Assembly: GCA_010032085.1 (NCBI GenBank)
Contig: RGYL01000002.1
Location: 1 to 29,512 of the forward strand
Length of the DNA stretch: 29,512 nucleotides
Direction: 5' to 3'
Source of the DNA: Actinomycetota bacterium
Lineage (GTDB): Bacteria > Actinomycetota > Actinomycetes > Nanopelagicales > Nanopelagicaceae
The translations under genes were made by a program, and so were the position numbers. Under the pieces are notes generated by a model. That model worked only from the letters and a program-made list of their open reading frames with translations, had not been told where the DNA came from and searched no databases. Shown piece by piece: positions 1 through 7,281 of this stretch (position 1 is its first letter; each line of letters opens with the position of its first letter).

Positions 1-464
1 TCAACTTCGTAATATCCAGTATTCATTCCGGTTAGATAACGGACTCGATCAAATACATAGAACTCTGCCTCCGGAGCAAAGTAGGCAGTATCTGCAATTC
101 CAGTCGAGCGCATATATTCAACGGCTTTGGCAACTACTTGGCGCGGATCGCGTGAGTAAGCAGAGTTGTCATCTGGATTTACGACCGAGAAGTGAACGAC
201 GAGCGTCTTTTCTTTGCGGAATGGGTCGACGAATGCTGTTTCTGGAGCTGGGAGAAGTTTCATGTCGGATTCATGAATTGATTGGAAACCACGGATGGAA
301 GAGCCATCAAACATCAACCCATCTTTGAAGACATCCTCGGTAAATTGAGCGGCGGGAACATTGAAGTGATGTTGGATTCCAGGTAAATCTATAAAACGAA
401 CGTCAACGAGGGAGATGCCCTCTTTCTTAATGTAACTAATTAGTTCAGCTGAGGACTTGAACAT
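1..464 (-). CDS. glnA: Glutamine synthetase type I, N-terminal part (cut by window edge)
   Basis: The first 154 residues of a class I glutamine synthetase, which makes glutamine from glutamate, ammonia and ATP as a cytoplasmic dodecamer. The beta-grasp N-terminal domain carries FDGSSIRGF (residues 52-60), HESDMKLLP (64-72) and RDPR (105-108). The catalytic domain begins with PEAEFYVFD (131-139), whose glutamates 132 and 134 match metal-site glutamates. The adenylylation tyrosine and the other catalytic residues lie outside the window. The ATG is preceded by AGGAGA with good spacing, which fixes the start and implies a leader. A weak -10-like TAGATT lies at 497-502 on this strand; I cannot find a convincing -35. 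Divergent from the RDD gene, as in other Actinobacteria where glnA1 adjoins RDD and DUF4191 genes. Family assignment is secure. Confidence 0.96.
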   Translation of the reverse strand, partial: MFKSSAELISYIKKEGISLVDVRFIDLPGIQHHFNVPAAQFTEDVFKDGLMFDGSSIRGFQSIHESDMKLLPAPETAFVDPFRKEKTLVVHFSVVNPDDNSAYSRDPRQVVAKAVEYMRSTGIADTAYFAPEAEFYVFDRVRYLTGMNTGYYEV

Positions 465-566
465 TTCTCTCCTATTTTTTTGATCCAGATTATTTAAATC
501 TAGATAAATTTCGGGTTGCTCCCCATTGAGCAGATGACGCGAATCGTAGATGCCGGCAGTGAAAGA

Positions 567-605
567 GGGGTATCTGGTGTGTTACGGACATGTTTCAAAT
601 ACCCC
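567..605. repeat. Spaced inverted repeat GGGGTAT / ATACCCC
   Basis: A perfect 7-base inverted repeat (567-573 and 599-605) separated by 25 bases, lying in the 156-base gap between divergent glnA and the RDD gene. The half-site centres are 32 bases apart, about three helical turns, and the right half ends just before the -10-like box of the RDD gene. It could be a two-site operator or chance. As an RNA hairpin it would be weak because of the long loop. Confidence 0.3.
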
Positions 606-607
606 AG

Positions 608-613
608 TACCGT
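608..613 (+). promoter_or_regulatory. -10-like box TACCGT for the RDD gene
   Basis: TACCGT fits the actinobacterial -10 pattern TAnnnT and lies 7 bases before the ATG at 621, the distance expected for a leaderless transcript. The same geometry recurs at several other first genes in this window. No clear -35 is seen. Confidence 0.4.
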
Positions 614-620
614 TGGCCCT

Positions 621-1001
621 ATGCAGGAATTTCGGCAGATGAAGCGCGCCTCGCTTAGCCGGCGCCTGGCCGCACTTTTCCTCGATTGGATGGTGGCAAC
701 CTTCTCTACCGCGATGTTTTATCCACTCTTCGCCAGCTCCCTCGAGCCGAGTTTGGCAAGGTTGGGCGTCTTCGTCCTTGAAGTCGGATTGCTAACTGCG
801 CTAACCGGGGCCTCTATCGGCCAGCGAATCCTTGGGCTCCGAGTGGTCAGTTACCCCGATCAACTCTTCATAACTCCGGGCGCAGCTTTCTTACGAACTT
901 TCTTACTTGTGCTTGTGATTCCACCCTTAGTTCAAGACGAGGAGAGTCGGGGACTACATGAACGGTTCACCAAGAGCCAGGTGGTACGGGTTCGCAATTA
1001 G
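621..1001 (+). CDS. RDD family small membrane protein
   Basis: A 126-residue integral membrane protein of the RDD family, whose function is unknown in most members. The family's arginine and aspartate pattern is seen as SRRLAALFLDW (residues 13-23), followed by hydrophobic segments near 23-39 and 46-65, the loop GQRILGLRV (67-75) typical of the family, and a last hydrophobic stretch near 90-104. I chose ATG 621 because of the -10-like box 7 bases upstream. An alternative ATG at 639 has AGGAA nine bases before it. An upstream in-frame ATG at 516 would add 35 non-conserved residues and is unlikely. The stop overlaps the stop of the convergent DUF4191 gene by four bases. RDD next to glnA and DUF4191 is an old actinobacterial arrangement. 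Confidence 0.8.
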   Translation: MQEFRQMKRASLSRRLAALFLDWMVATFSTAMFYPLFASSLEPSLARLGVFVLEVGLLTALTGASIGQRILGLRVVSYPDQLFITPGAAFLRTFLLVLVIPPLVQDEESRGLHERFTKSQVVRVRN

Positions 1002-1684
1002 CGAAGTTTTGGCATCCCTACATTCTTAGGAAGTGGTCCTTTAGGAAGCGGAATTGTCATACTGCTTATTGACTTAAGGCGAGCGCGCAATTCCCTTACT
1101 TGAACTCGTGATAACTTCTTTGGATATTTCTTCAGGTGGCGTTGAATCTTGCGAATTGAAATTTGGCCTTCCCCCATTCCGGCCACAAATTCAAATACCG
1201 GAACTCCAGGGGCATATCTCTCGATTTTTTTTCGCTGATCGTTTAGTAGCGCCTTGACAGCGGGACCACCTTCACCGACCAAAACGACTCCAGGTCTACC
1301 GACAGCTTGATGGACCATATCTTGATTCTTATTAAAATTAACGTGCGGGGTAATTGTCCAACCGCGGCGGATTGACATTAAGACGCTAGCAGCGGCGCCA
1401 AGTTGACCTTCGATACTTGCATAAGCAGCACTACTAGCAAGTCTGGTGAAATAAAAGAATGCAGCAAGAAATGCGAGCGGGAGAGTGACGAAAGCAGCGT
1501 ACCCCTCACGATCTAAAGTTGAACCGAGAAGAATGCCGCCTATCAAGATCGCAGCAAAAATCAAAAGGCATCGCACGAAGACAAAACGGTATTCGCGCTT
1601 TGCGAGAGCGTAGGCATCGCGGATCGTTTTAAAGCGCTTCTCTTTCGGAGCTGAGCTCTTCTCTTTCTTTTTACGTCCAAACAC
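998..1684 (-). CDS. DUF4191 family membrane protein
   Basis: A 228-residue protein with a lysine-rich N-terminus, two membrane helices (about residues 33-55 and 62-81) and a conserved cytoplasmic region containing YASIEGQLGAA (88-98), RRGW (106-109) and HQAVGRPGVVLVGEGG (125-140). These match DUF4191, an actinobacterial family usually found between lipA and glnA. The biochemical role is unknown. The start is GTG placed directly after the plsC stop (TAA GTG), with a good ribosome site GGAAGGAAA inside the end of plsC, so it is the last gene of the lipB-lipA-plsC operon and probably translationally coupled. The context suggests a link to lipoate or envelope metabolism, but that is inference only. 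Confidence 0.85.
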   Translation of the reverse strand: MFGRKKKEKSSAPKEKRFKTIRDAYALAKREYRFVFVRCLLIFAAILIGGILLGSTLDREGYAAFVTLPLAFLAAFFYFTRLASSAAYASIEGQLGAAASVLMSIRRGWTITPHVNFNKNQDMVHQAVGRPGVVLVGEGGPAVKALLNDQRKKIERYAPGVPVFEFVAGMGEGQISIRKIQRHLKKYPKKLSRVQVRELRARLKSISSMTIPLPKGPLPKNVGMPKLR

Positions 1685-2419
1685 TTAGATTTCCTTCCGG
1701 TTCCGCTTACTTTCCAATTCAACCATCTCGGGGGTGGGAGCTGTTCCACCTAGACGAGCGGGTGCCCATCGTTGACCAATAGGCGAGTCTGGATACTCAC
1801 TTTGCGCGCTCTCCAGCAACTCCTGCATTGCCTTTTTCAATCTATTTAGCGCTAGCTCAGGATCTTCTTCCGCGTTGAAATACAGGGGTGAGCCAATAGA
1901 GACAAAAATTGGGTAACCAGCACGGGAAAAATCGCGCGCAACTTTCTTGGTCCAAATTCTTTGGCTACCCCAAATCACGGTAGGCAGAACTGGAGCCTTG
2001 GATTCGATTGCAAGTCGAATGACGCCACTCTTCATCGCCTTCAACTCAAAACTTTGGGAGATAGTTGCCTCCGGGAATACTCCAACAATTTCACCTTTCT
2101 TAAGTGCTTTCAACGCTTGCACAAATGATGGGGCGCCATTGTTTCGATCTACGCTGATGTGCTTCATTCCACGCATAAGTGGACCAGCCACGGGATGATC
2201 AAAGATTTCCTTCTTGGCCATAAAGCGCGCGAGCCGGTTGGAAGATAGGAGAGCAGTACCCGCAATTGCAAAGTCGAGATAACTTACGTGATTCATCGCA
2301 AGAAGCGCTGGCCCTTTACGGGGAATGTGCGACTCACCTTGGAAGTGAAAATCTAAATCAAGATAGCGCCAAAATCCTTTGAAGATTTGGACTATTGGGC
2401 GATAAACCAAATCTGCCAT
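1685..2419 (-). CDS. plsC: 1-acyl-sn-glycerol-3-phosphate acyltransferase (PlsC-like)
   Basis: A 244-residue PlsC/LPLAT-fold acyltransferase. The catalytic block is NHVSYLD (residues 43-49, H44 and D49 as the H(X)4D pair). The substrate-binding block is FPEATIS (115-121), a variant of the usual FPEGTRS. The enzyme should transfer a fatty acyl group from acyl-ACP or acyl-CoA to lysophosphatidic acid or a related acceptor at the membrane face. Several LPLAT paralogues exist in Actinobacteria, so the acceptor cannot be fixed from sequence. The C-terminus (roughly 205-244) is charged and polar and probably not catalytic. ATG starts 5 bases after the lipA stop, with only a weak ribosome site, which points to coupling within the lip operon. 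Confidence 0.85.
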   Translation of the reverse strand: MADLVYRPIVQIFKGFWRYLDLDFHFQGESHIPRKGPALLAMNHVSYLDFAIAGTALLSSNRLARFMAKKEIFDHPVAGPLMRGMKHISVDRNNGAPSFVQALKALKKGEIVGVFPEATISQSFELKAMKSGVIRLAIESKAPVLPTVIWGSQRIWTKKVARDFSRAGYPIFVSIGSPLYFNAEEDPELALNRLKKAMQELLESAQSEYPDSPIGQRWAPARLGGTAPTPEMVELESKRNRKEI

Positions 2420-2424
2420 GGCAA

Positions 2425-3360
2425 CTAAGCCTTTGAAACATCGGCTCGCGCCGCAGCTGCTTCCTTAAACAACCGTCCTGCCCGATAGCTTGAGCGAACC
2501 AATGGCCCACTCATAACTCCAAAGAATCCAAGCTCTCGAGCTTCATTAGCTAACTCCACAAACTCATTGGGCTTCACCCATCTCTCTACGGGGTGATGAC
2601 GCGAAGAAGGGCGAAGGTATTGCGTGATGGTTATTAATTCACAGCCAGCAGAGCGCAAATCGCGTAGCGCTTGCGTTACTTCTTCTCGGCTCTCACCTAA
2701 GCCGAGAATCAAATTGGACTTAGTTATCAATCCAAAATCCCGCGCTTGCAAAATGACATTGAGCGAGCGCTCGTAATTGAATGCTGGGCGGATTCGCTTA
2801 AAAATTCTAGGGACAGTCTCTAAATTGTGAGCGAATACCTCAGGTCTAGATTCAAAAACTTCATGCAGTAGCTCCGGTTTTGCCGAAAAGTCTGGGGCTA
2901 ACATCTCAACTCCGCATCCAGGTACCGCTTGATGGATAGCGCGAATCGTCTCGGCGTATAACCAGGCGCCTTCATCTTCAAGATCATCGCGCGCCACTCC
3001 GGTTACGGTTGCATATTTAAGTCCCATGGTTTTCACAGACTCAGCCACTCGGCGCGGCTCGTCGCGATCAAGTGGGGCCGGTTTTCCTGTATCAATATTG
3101 CAAAAATCGCATCGCCTCGTGCATTGCTCGCCACCGATAAGAAAAGTTGCCTCTTTATCCTCCCAGCATTCAAAAATATTTGGGCAAGCTGCTTCTTGGC
3201 ATACTGTGTGTAACCCCTCTTGACTTACTAGAGAGCGAAGAGCGGTGTACTCCGGCCCCATGTGCGCCTTCGTCTTAATCCATTCCGGTTTTCTTTCAAT
3301 CGGCACGGCAGCATTGCGCGCCTCGATTCTTAGTAATTTTCTTCCATCTGGTGCCAGCAT
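2425..3360 (-). CDS. lipA: Lipoyl synthase
   Basis: Radical-SAM lipoyl synthase (311 residues, normal length), which inserts two sulfurs into octanoyl groups already attached to E2 or GcvH lipoyl domains. The auxiliary [4Fe-4S] cluster cysteines are C54, C59 and C65 (CQEAACPNIFEC spans 54-65). The radical-SAM cysteines are C80, C84 and C87 in CTRRCDFC. The conserved RSSY (289-292) supplies the serine ligand of the auxiliary cluster. All six cysteines and the serine are present, so it should be active. The ATG overlaps the lipB stop by one base (TAATG), so the two are coupled: LipB supplies the octanoyl-protein that LipA converts. Confidence 0.97.
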   Translation of the reverse strand: MLAPDGRKLLRIEARNAAVPIERKPEWIKTKAHMGPEYTALRSLVSQEGLHTVCQEAACPNIFECWEDKEATFLIGGEQCTRRCDFCNIDTGKPAPLDRDEPRRVAESVKTMGLKYATVTGVARDDLEDEGAWLYAETIRAIHQAVPGCGVEMLAPDFSAKPELLHEVFESRPEVFAHNLETVPRIFKRIRPAFNYERSLNVILQARDFGLITKSNLILGLGESREEVTQALRDLRSAGCELITITQYLRPSSRHHPVERWVKPNEFVELANEARELGFFGVMSGPLVRSSYRAGRLFKEAAAARADVSKA

Positions 3361-4013
3361 TAGATAGCAACCTTTGCTAGCGCCTCGAAAATGTGGCGCT
3401 CAAGAATTGGTCGAACATCTTCTGTTTTGAGTTCTCGGTTAAGTTCATTTGATAGGGAAGTGACTCCTGCGTCTTTAATTCCGCATGGAACGATGCGATC
3501 ATAAAAACTAAGGTCAGTGTCGACATTTAACGCAAAGCCATGCATTGTCACGCCTCGTGCAACTCTTATTCCAATTGCGGCGATTTTACGATCACCTTTA
3601 CCGTCTCGAATCCAAACTCCAGATCTCTCGCAATATCGCTCACTCTTAATTCCAAACTCGCCACAGACATTAATTAATGCATTTTCAATCTCGCGCACAA
3701 ACCCGACCACATTATGTTGATCTCTCAATCTAACGATTGGATATCCAACGATTTGACCAGGCCCGTGAAATGTGATTTTTCCGCCACGATCAACATCGAT
3801 GACCCTAGAGCCATCAACTGGTCGCTCGCTCTCAAGCGTTCTTCTACCTGCGGTAAAGATTGGCGGATGCTCCAACAACAAAAGCGTATTAGGGCGATTA
3901 GATTCAGCGATCTCTTGATGTAATTCTCGTTGCATCGCCCACGCCACTTCGTAATCGACTAGTCCCAATCTCTTTACATCGACGGAGGCTGTAATCATTG
4001 ATGAAGTAGACAC
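3360..4013 (-). CDS. lipB: Octanoyl-[acyl-carrier-protein]:protein N-octanoyltransferase
   Basis: A 217-residue LipB, which moves octanoyl from ACP to the lipoyl-domain lysine of 2-oxoacid dehydrogenase E2 subunits and GcvH. The signature RGGKITFHGPGQ is at residues 76-87. The catalytic Cys/Lys dyad is C177 (in PCGI) and K143 (in KIAAIG). The chosen start is GTG at 4013, because a -10-like TAGGCT ends exactly 6 bases upstream, which suits a leaderless message. An ATG five codons in (3998) is the alternative. First gene of the operon lipB-lipA-plsC-DUF4191 and divergent from the MMPL gene. Its protein targets, SucB and the glycine cleavage system, are represented nearby. Confidence 0.96.
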   Translation of the reverse strand: MSTSSMITASVDVKRLGLVDYEVAWAMQRELHQEIAESNRPNTLLLLEHPPIFTAGRRTLESERPVDGSRVIDVDRGGKITFHGPGQIVGYPIVRLRDQHNVVGFVREIENALINVCGEFGIKSERYCERSGVWIRDGKGDRKIAAIGIRVARGVTMHGFALNVDTDLSFYDRIVPCGIKDAGVTSLSNELNRELKTEDVRPILERHIFEALAKVAI

Positions 4014-4019
4014 AGGCTA

Positions 4020-4025
4020 AGCCTA
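4020..4025 (-). promoter_or_regulatory. -10-like box TAGGCT for lipB
   Basis: TAGGCT matches TAnnnT and is followed by exactly 6 bases and the GTG start of lipB, so the transcript would begin at or next to the start codon. No Shine-Dalgarno is visible before that GTG. Confidence 0.5.
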
Positions 4026-4066
4026 CTTAGTTGGCCCACCTGGCAACCTTTGTGAGCTTCTCCTTC

Positions 4067-4072
4067 TAAGAT
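4067..4072 (+). promoter_or_regulatory. -10-like box TAAGAT for the MMPL gene
   Basis: TAAGAT sits 8 bases before the ATG at 4081. There is no ribosome-binding site between them, which suggests a leaderless or near-leaderless message. A -35 at the usual distance is not obvious. Confidence 0.45.
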
Positions 4073-4080
4073 AGCCCGTT

Positions 4081-6258
4081 ATGAGCATCACATCAGAGAA
4101 GGTAATGAGAAGTAAAGCGCGTAAGGCCCTTTGGTTGGCAATCATCACCATAGTGACTTGGCTTGCAGTCGGAGGTTTTTCCGGTCAAGTTTTCCCTAAG
4201 ATCTCTAATGTCCAAGAGAACGATAACTCGGCTTTCTTGCCTGAGAGCGCTGAATCGACCGCGGCTTCCAAGGTCATCGTTAAATTCTCCGATCAATCGC
4301 TAGATCTTCTTCCCACTCTTCTAATAGTTGTCGGCGAAGTCGATCCCGTAAAAAATCCAGAGAAGTTCGCTCAAGTTCAGGAATTTGCCCAAGGTCTAGG
4401 CAACTTAGTTCTCCCGCAATCCAATAAGCCACTCTCTACTTACTTTGCTGGCGAAGCCCCTATCCAAGCCATTCCCTCGCAAGATGGAAAAGCAGCCCTT
4501 ATTAACGTGCAGATCGACTCAGTAATTGCTGGGGAGAACATCGATGATGAACCTGCACTACCTCTAATAATTGAATTTATTCGAGATGAGATGAAGAAAG
4601 AACTTGCCGGGTTGGACTCGCATGTGACCGGTCCAGGTGGAATATTCGCCGATTTGTTTGACGCCTTTGGATCTATTGACACAACCTTGCTTCGCACAAC
4701 TTTGATTGTGGTAGCAATAATTTTGATTTTGGTTTATCGATCACCCATTCTCTGGATTATCCCTCTCTTCACAGCTGCGAGCGCGCTCGCCTTTGCAACG
4801 ATGATTGTGTATTACCTAGCGAAAGCAGATTTAATTGATCTCAATGGGCAAACCCAAGGAATCTTGGATGTGTTGGTGCTGGGCGCAGCAACTGACTATG
4901 CCCTGCTCTTGATATCTAGATATCGCGAAGAACTCCATCACCACCAATCGAGATTTGATGCCATGCGTCGCGCTCTTCGGGGAGTTGTTGAGCCCATCGT
5001 CGCATCTGGTTCCACAGTTATTGCTGGCTTGATGGTCCTGCTCTTAAGTGATCTCTCTAGTAACCGGGGTCTTGGCCCCGTAGGTTCCATTGGTATCGCC
5101 TCAGCCATGCTGGCTGCACTTACATTATTGCCTGCTCTCATTGTCATCTTTGGCCGTTGGATTTTTTGGCCGAAGATTCCAAAGTTTGATGATGAAGATG
5201 AGAAGTTATCTGGGTTCTGGTCCAAAGTTGGAAACTTTGTGGATCGCAAGCCGAAGCCAATTTGGATTACGACTGCTCTTGCGCTCCTTATTCTTGCGGG
5301 CTTTTCCACGACCCTAAAGAGTGATGGTTTATCCCAGACCGAAGCATTCACAAGTAGAACCGACTCTGTAATTGGACTTGAAAAATTGGGCGAGCATTTC
5401 CCAAGCGGAGAGGGAACTCCAGTTGAGATTGTGGCTGATGAGGCCGATCTTGCCGCGGTAATTAACGCGGTAAAGGGACTTCCTAATGTTGCAAATGTGC
5501 TTCCATTAACGTTGCAAGATCCAGTCACTCGCCAACCGACACTTGAAAATAAAGTGGTTGAAGGCAAAGTTCTGGTTTACGCAACGCTCGATGTTCCGGC
5601 GGACTCAAAGGAAGCCAAAGCTCTCATCCCCGATATCAGAGCGGCAGTAAAGAGCGTAAATGAGAACATTCTTGTGGGTGGACAGACCGCGGTTGGTCAT
5701 GACATCGATGAGTCATCTAAGCGCGATAATCGAGTAATTATTCCAACGGTCTTAATCCTGATTGCAGTCATCCTTGGGTTATTGCTCCGAAGTGTTTTGG
5801 CCGCTGGGTTACTTCTTGCAACAGTTGTTCTCTCCTTTGTTGCCACCCTTGGTGTCTGCGCGTTGGTCTTTGAGCATGTCTTTGGATTTGCAGGTACCGA
5901 TGCCTCATTCCCACTCTTTGCCTTTGTCTTCTTAGTAGCACTTGGTATCGATTACAACATCTTCTTGATGACTCGAGTTCGTGAGGAGTCAAAGAAGATT
6001 GGAACGCGTGCTGCGGTAATCAAAGGCCTTACTGTCACGGGTGGCGTAATTACTTCAGCCGGCGTCGTATTGGCTGCAACTTTCGGAGTACTCGGACTAC
6101 TGCCGCTCGTCTTCCTTGCCGAACTTGGTTTTGCGGTCGCCTTCGGCGTACTTCTCGACACGATAGTTGTCCGCTCACTCTTAGTTCCTGCCCTTGTGAA
6201 GGTAATCGGGCCGAAGATCTGGTGGCCTTCGAAGTTACAGCACGAGCAGAAGCAGTAA
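4081..6258 (+). CDS. MMPL family RND transporter
   Basis: A 725-residue inner-membrane exporter of the MMPL branch of the RND superfamily. It has two similar halves: one helix near residues 16-34, an extracytoplasmic domain (about 40-200), then a helix bundle (203-360), and the same layout again with the second domain at about 412-550 and helices 553-715. Each half carries the proton-relay Asp-Tyr pair: GAATDYALLL (D272, Y273) and GIDYNIFLM (D624, Y625). Mycobacterial relatives export lipids; in organisms without mycolic acids the substrate is unknown and may be a lipid, pigment or drug. Transcribed with the following two oxidoreductases (3-base gap, then a 4-base overlap). ATG 4081 is preferred over an internal ATG at 4105 because of its promoter spacing. 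Confidence 0.92.
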   Translation: MSITSEKVMRSKARKALWLAIITIVTWLAVGGFSGQVFPKISNVQENDNSAFLPESAESTAASKVIVKFSDQSLDLLPTLLIVVGEVDPVKNPEKFAQVQEFAQGLGNLVLPQSNKPLSTYFAGEAPIQAIPSQDGKAALINVQIDSVIAGENIDDEPALPLIIEFIRDEMKKELAGLDSHVTGPGGIFADLFDAFGSIDTTLLRTTLIVVAIILILVYRSPILWIIPLFTAASALAFATMIVYYLAKADLIDLNGQTQGILDVLVLGAATDYALLLISRYREELHHHQSRFDAMRRALRGVVEPIVASGSTVIAGLMVLLLSDLSSNRGLGPVGSIGIASAMLAALTLLPALIVIFGRWIFWPKIPKFDDEDEKLSGFWSKVGNFVDRKPKPIWITTALALLILAGFSTTLKSDGLSQTEAFTSRTDSVIGLEKLGEHFPSGEGTPVEIVADEADLAAVINAVKGLPNVANVLPLTLQDPVTRQPTLENKVVEGKVLVYATLDVPADSKEAKALIPDIRAAVKSVNENILVGGQTAVGHDIDESSKRDNRVIIPTVLILIAVILGLLLRSVLAAGLLLATVVLSFVATLGVCALVFEHVFGFAGTDASFPLFAFVFLVALGIDYNIFLMTRVREESKKIGTRAAVIKGLTVTGGVITSAGVVLAATFGVLGLLPLVFLAELGFAVAFGVLLDTIVVRSLLVPALVKVIGPKIWWPSKLQHEQKQ

Positions 6259-6261
6259 GAA

Positions 6262-7281
6262 TTGAAACGAGTCGGGCTCATTGGCTATGGGCTTGCTGGT
6301 CGCTCCTTTCATGCTCCCCTTCTGCAGGCCGCAGGATTCTTTATTTCCGCCATCGCATCCCGCTCTATTGAAAAGCGAGGGTTAGCGCATGATGAGTTTC
6401 CGCTTGCGACGATCTTGGCAAGCGCGCAAGAGTTAGTCGAAGAGGAACTTGATTTAGTAGTAATTGCTTCGACCAATGATGGGCATGCTGAACAAGCAAG
6501 ATTGGCTATAGATGCGGGAATTCCCGTTGTTGTAGATAAACCGATGGCGTTGGACTATTACGAGACATTGGCACTTTTTGACTATGCAGATGCTCGGGGA
6601 GTTCCAATTACCGTATTTTTTAATCGTTTGTTTGATAGTGATACCTTGACTATGAAACAGGTCATCGAGACCGGCGAGATTGGCGATATTTTCCGGTTCG
6701 AATCGCGTTTTGAAAGGTTTCGCCCGGAGAGTAACCCGAACGCGTGGCGGGAGAACACACCTTCAATTCTTGGAGGGGGATTGCTCCTTGATCTTCAGAC
6801 CCATCTAGTTTCAACCGCATTGCACCTCTTTGGAGCTGCAGAAGTAGCCTTCGCTTCGCTACGAAAGATCCGTGGCGAAGTTGATGATGATGTTCTTATA
6901 GTTTTAAAGCATGAAAATGGAGTTGATTCGTATCTTTCTGCGAGCGCAATCGCTGGGGCGCCGGGACCCCGACTGAGAGTCAATGGACGCAAAGCAGCGC
7001 TAATCGCTACCGGATTAGATCCGCAAGAGGCTCTCCTCAGGGCTGGAGCTAAACCGTTATCTACCGGTTGGAAAGATGCAACGAGCGCAACAAGTGAATT
7101 TCGAATCTACAAGGGTGAGAACTGCATTGATTACAAAGGCATCCCGGGAAATTATGTCTCTTACTACAACCAAGTATTTAGCGCCTTAGAAAATGGCGCA
7201 GAGATGCCAATTTCAAGAGAGTTTGCCCTTGATGTAGCGAGAATTCTGGATCGGGCAAGAGAGCTAGATATAAGGCAGTGA
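6262..7281 (+). CDS. Gfo/Idh/MocA family NAD(P)-dependent oxidoreductase
   Basis: A 339-residue two-domain oxidoreductase. The Rossmann motif is GYGLAG (residues 8-13). The family's EKP motif appears as DKPMALD (92-98, with K93), and the active-site pattern GGGLLLDLQTHLV (171-183) supplies D177 and H181. These enzymes oxidise or reduce sugars, inositols or similar polyols. The substrate cannot be read from the sequence, and the C-terminal half resembles the YvaA/scyllo-inositol-dehydrogenase-like group only in a general way. It starts with TTG 3 bases after the MMPL stop, since no ATG fits the conserved N-terminus, and its stop overlaps the GTG of the next gene (GTGA). It is therefore the middle gene of a three-gene operon. 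Confidence 0.87.
   Translation: MKRVGLIGYGLAGRSFHAPLLQAAGFFISAIASRSIEKRGLAHDEFPLATILASAQELVEEELDLVVIASTNDGHAEQARLAIDAGIPVVVDKPMALDYYETLALFDYADARGVPITVFFNRLFDSDTLTMKQVIETGEIGDIFRFESRFERFRPESNPNAWRENTPSILGGGLLLDLQTHLVSTALHLFGAAEVAFASLRKIRGEVDDDVLIVLKHENGVDSYLSASAIAGAPGPRLRVNGRKAALIATGLDPQEALLRAGAKPLSTGWKDATSATSEFRIYKGENCIDYKGIPGNYVSYYNQVFSALENGAEMPISREFALDVARILDRARELDIRQ

Noticed and set aside
4938..5567. Minus-strand open frame (209 codons) inside the MMPL gene
   Set aside because: The sense frame encodes a clear MMPL transporter with intact motifs; the antisense product is Ser/Arg-rich and shows no domain.
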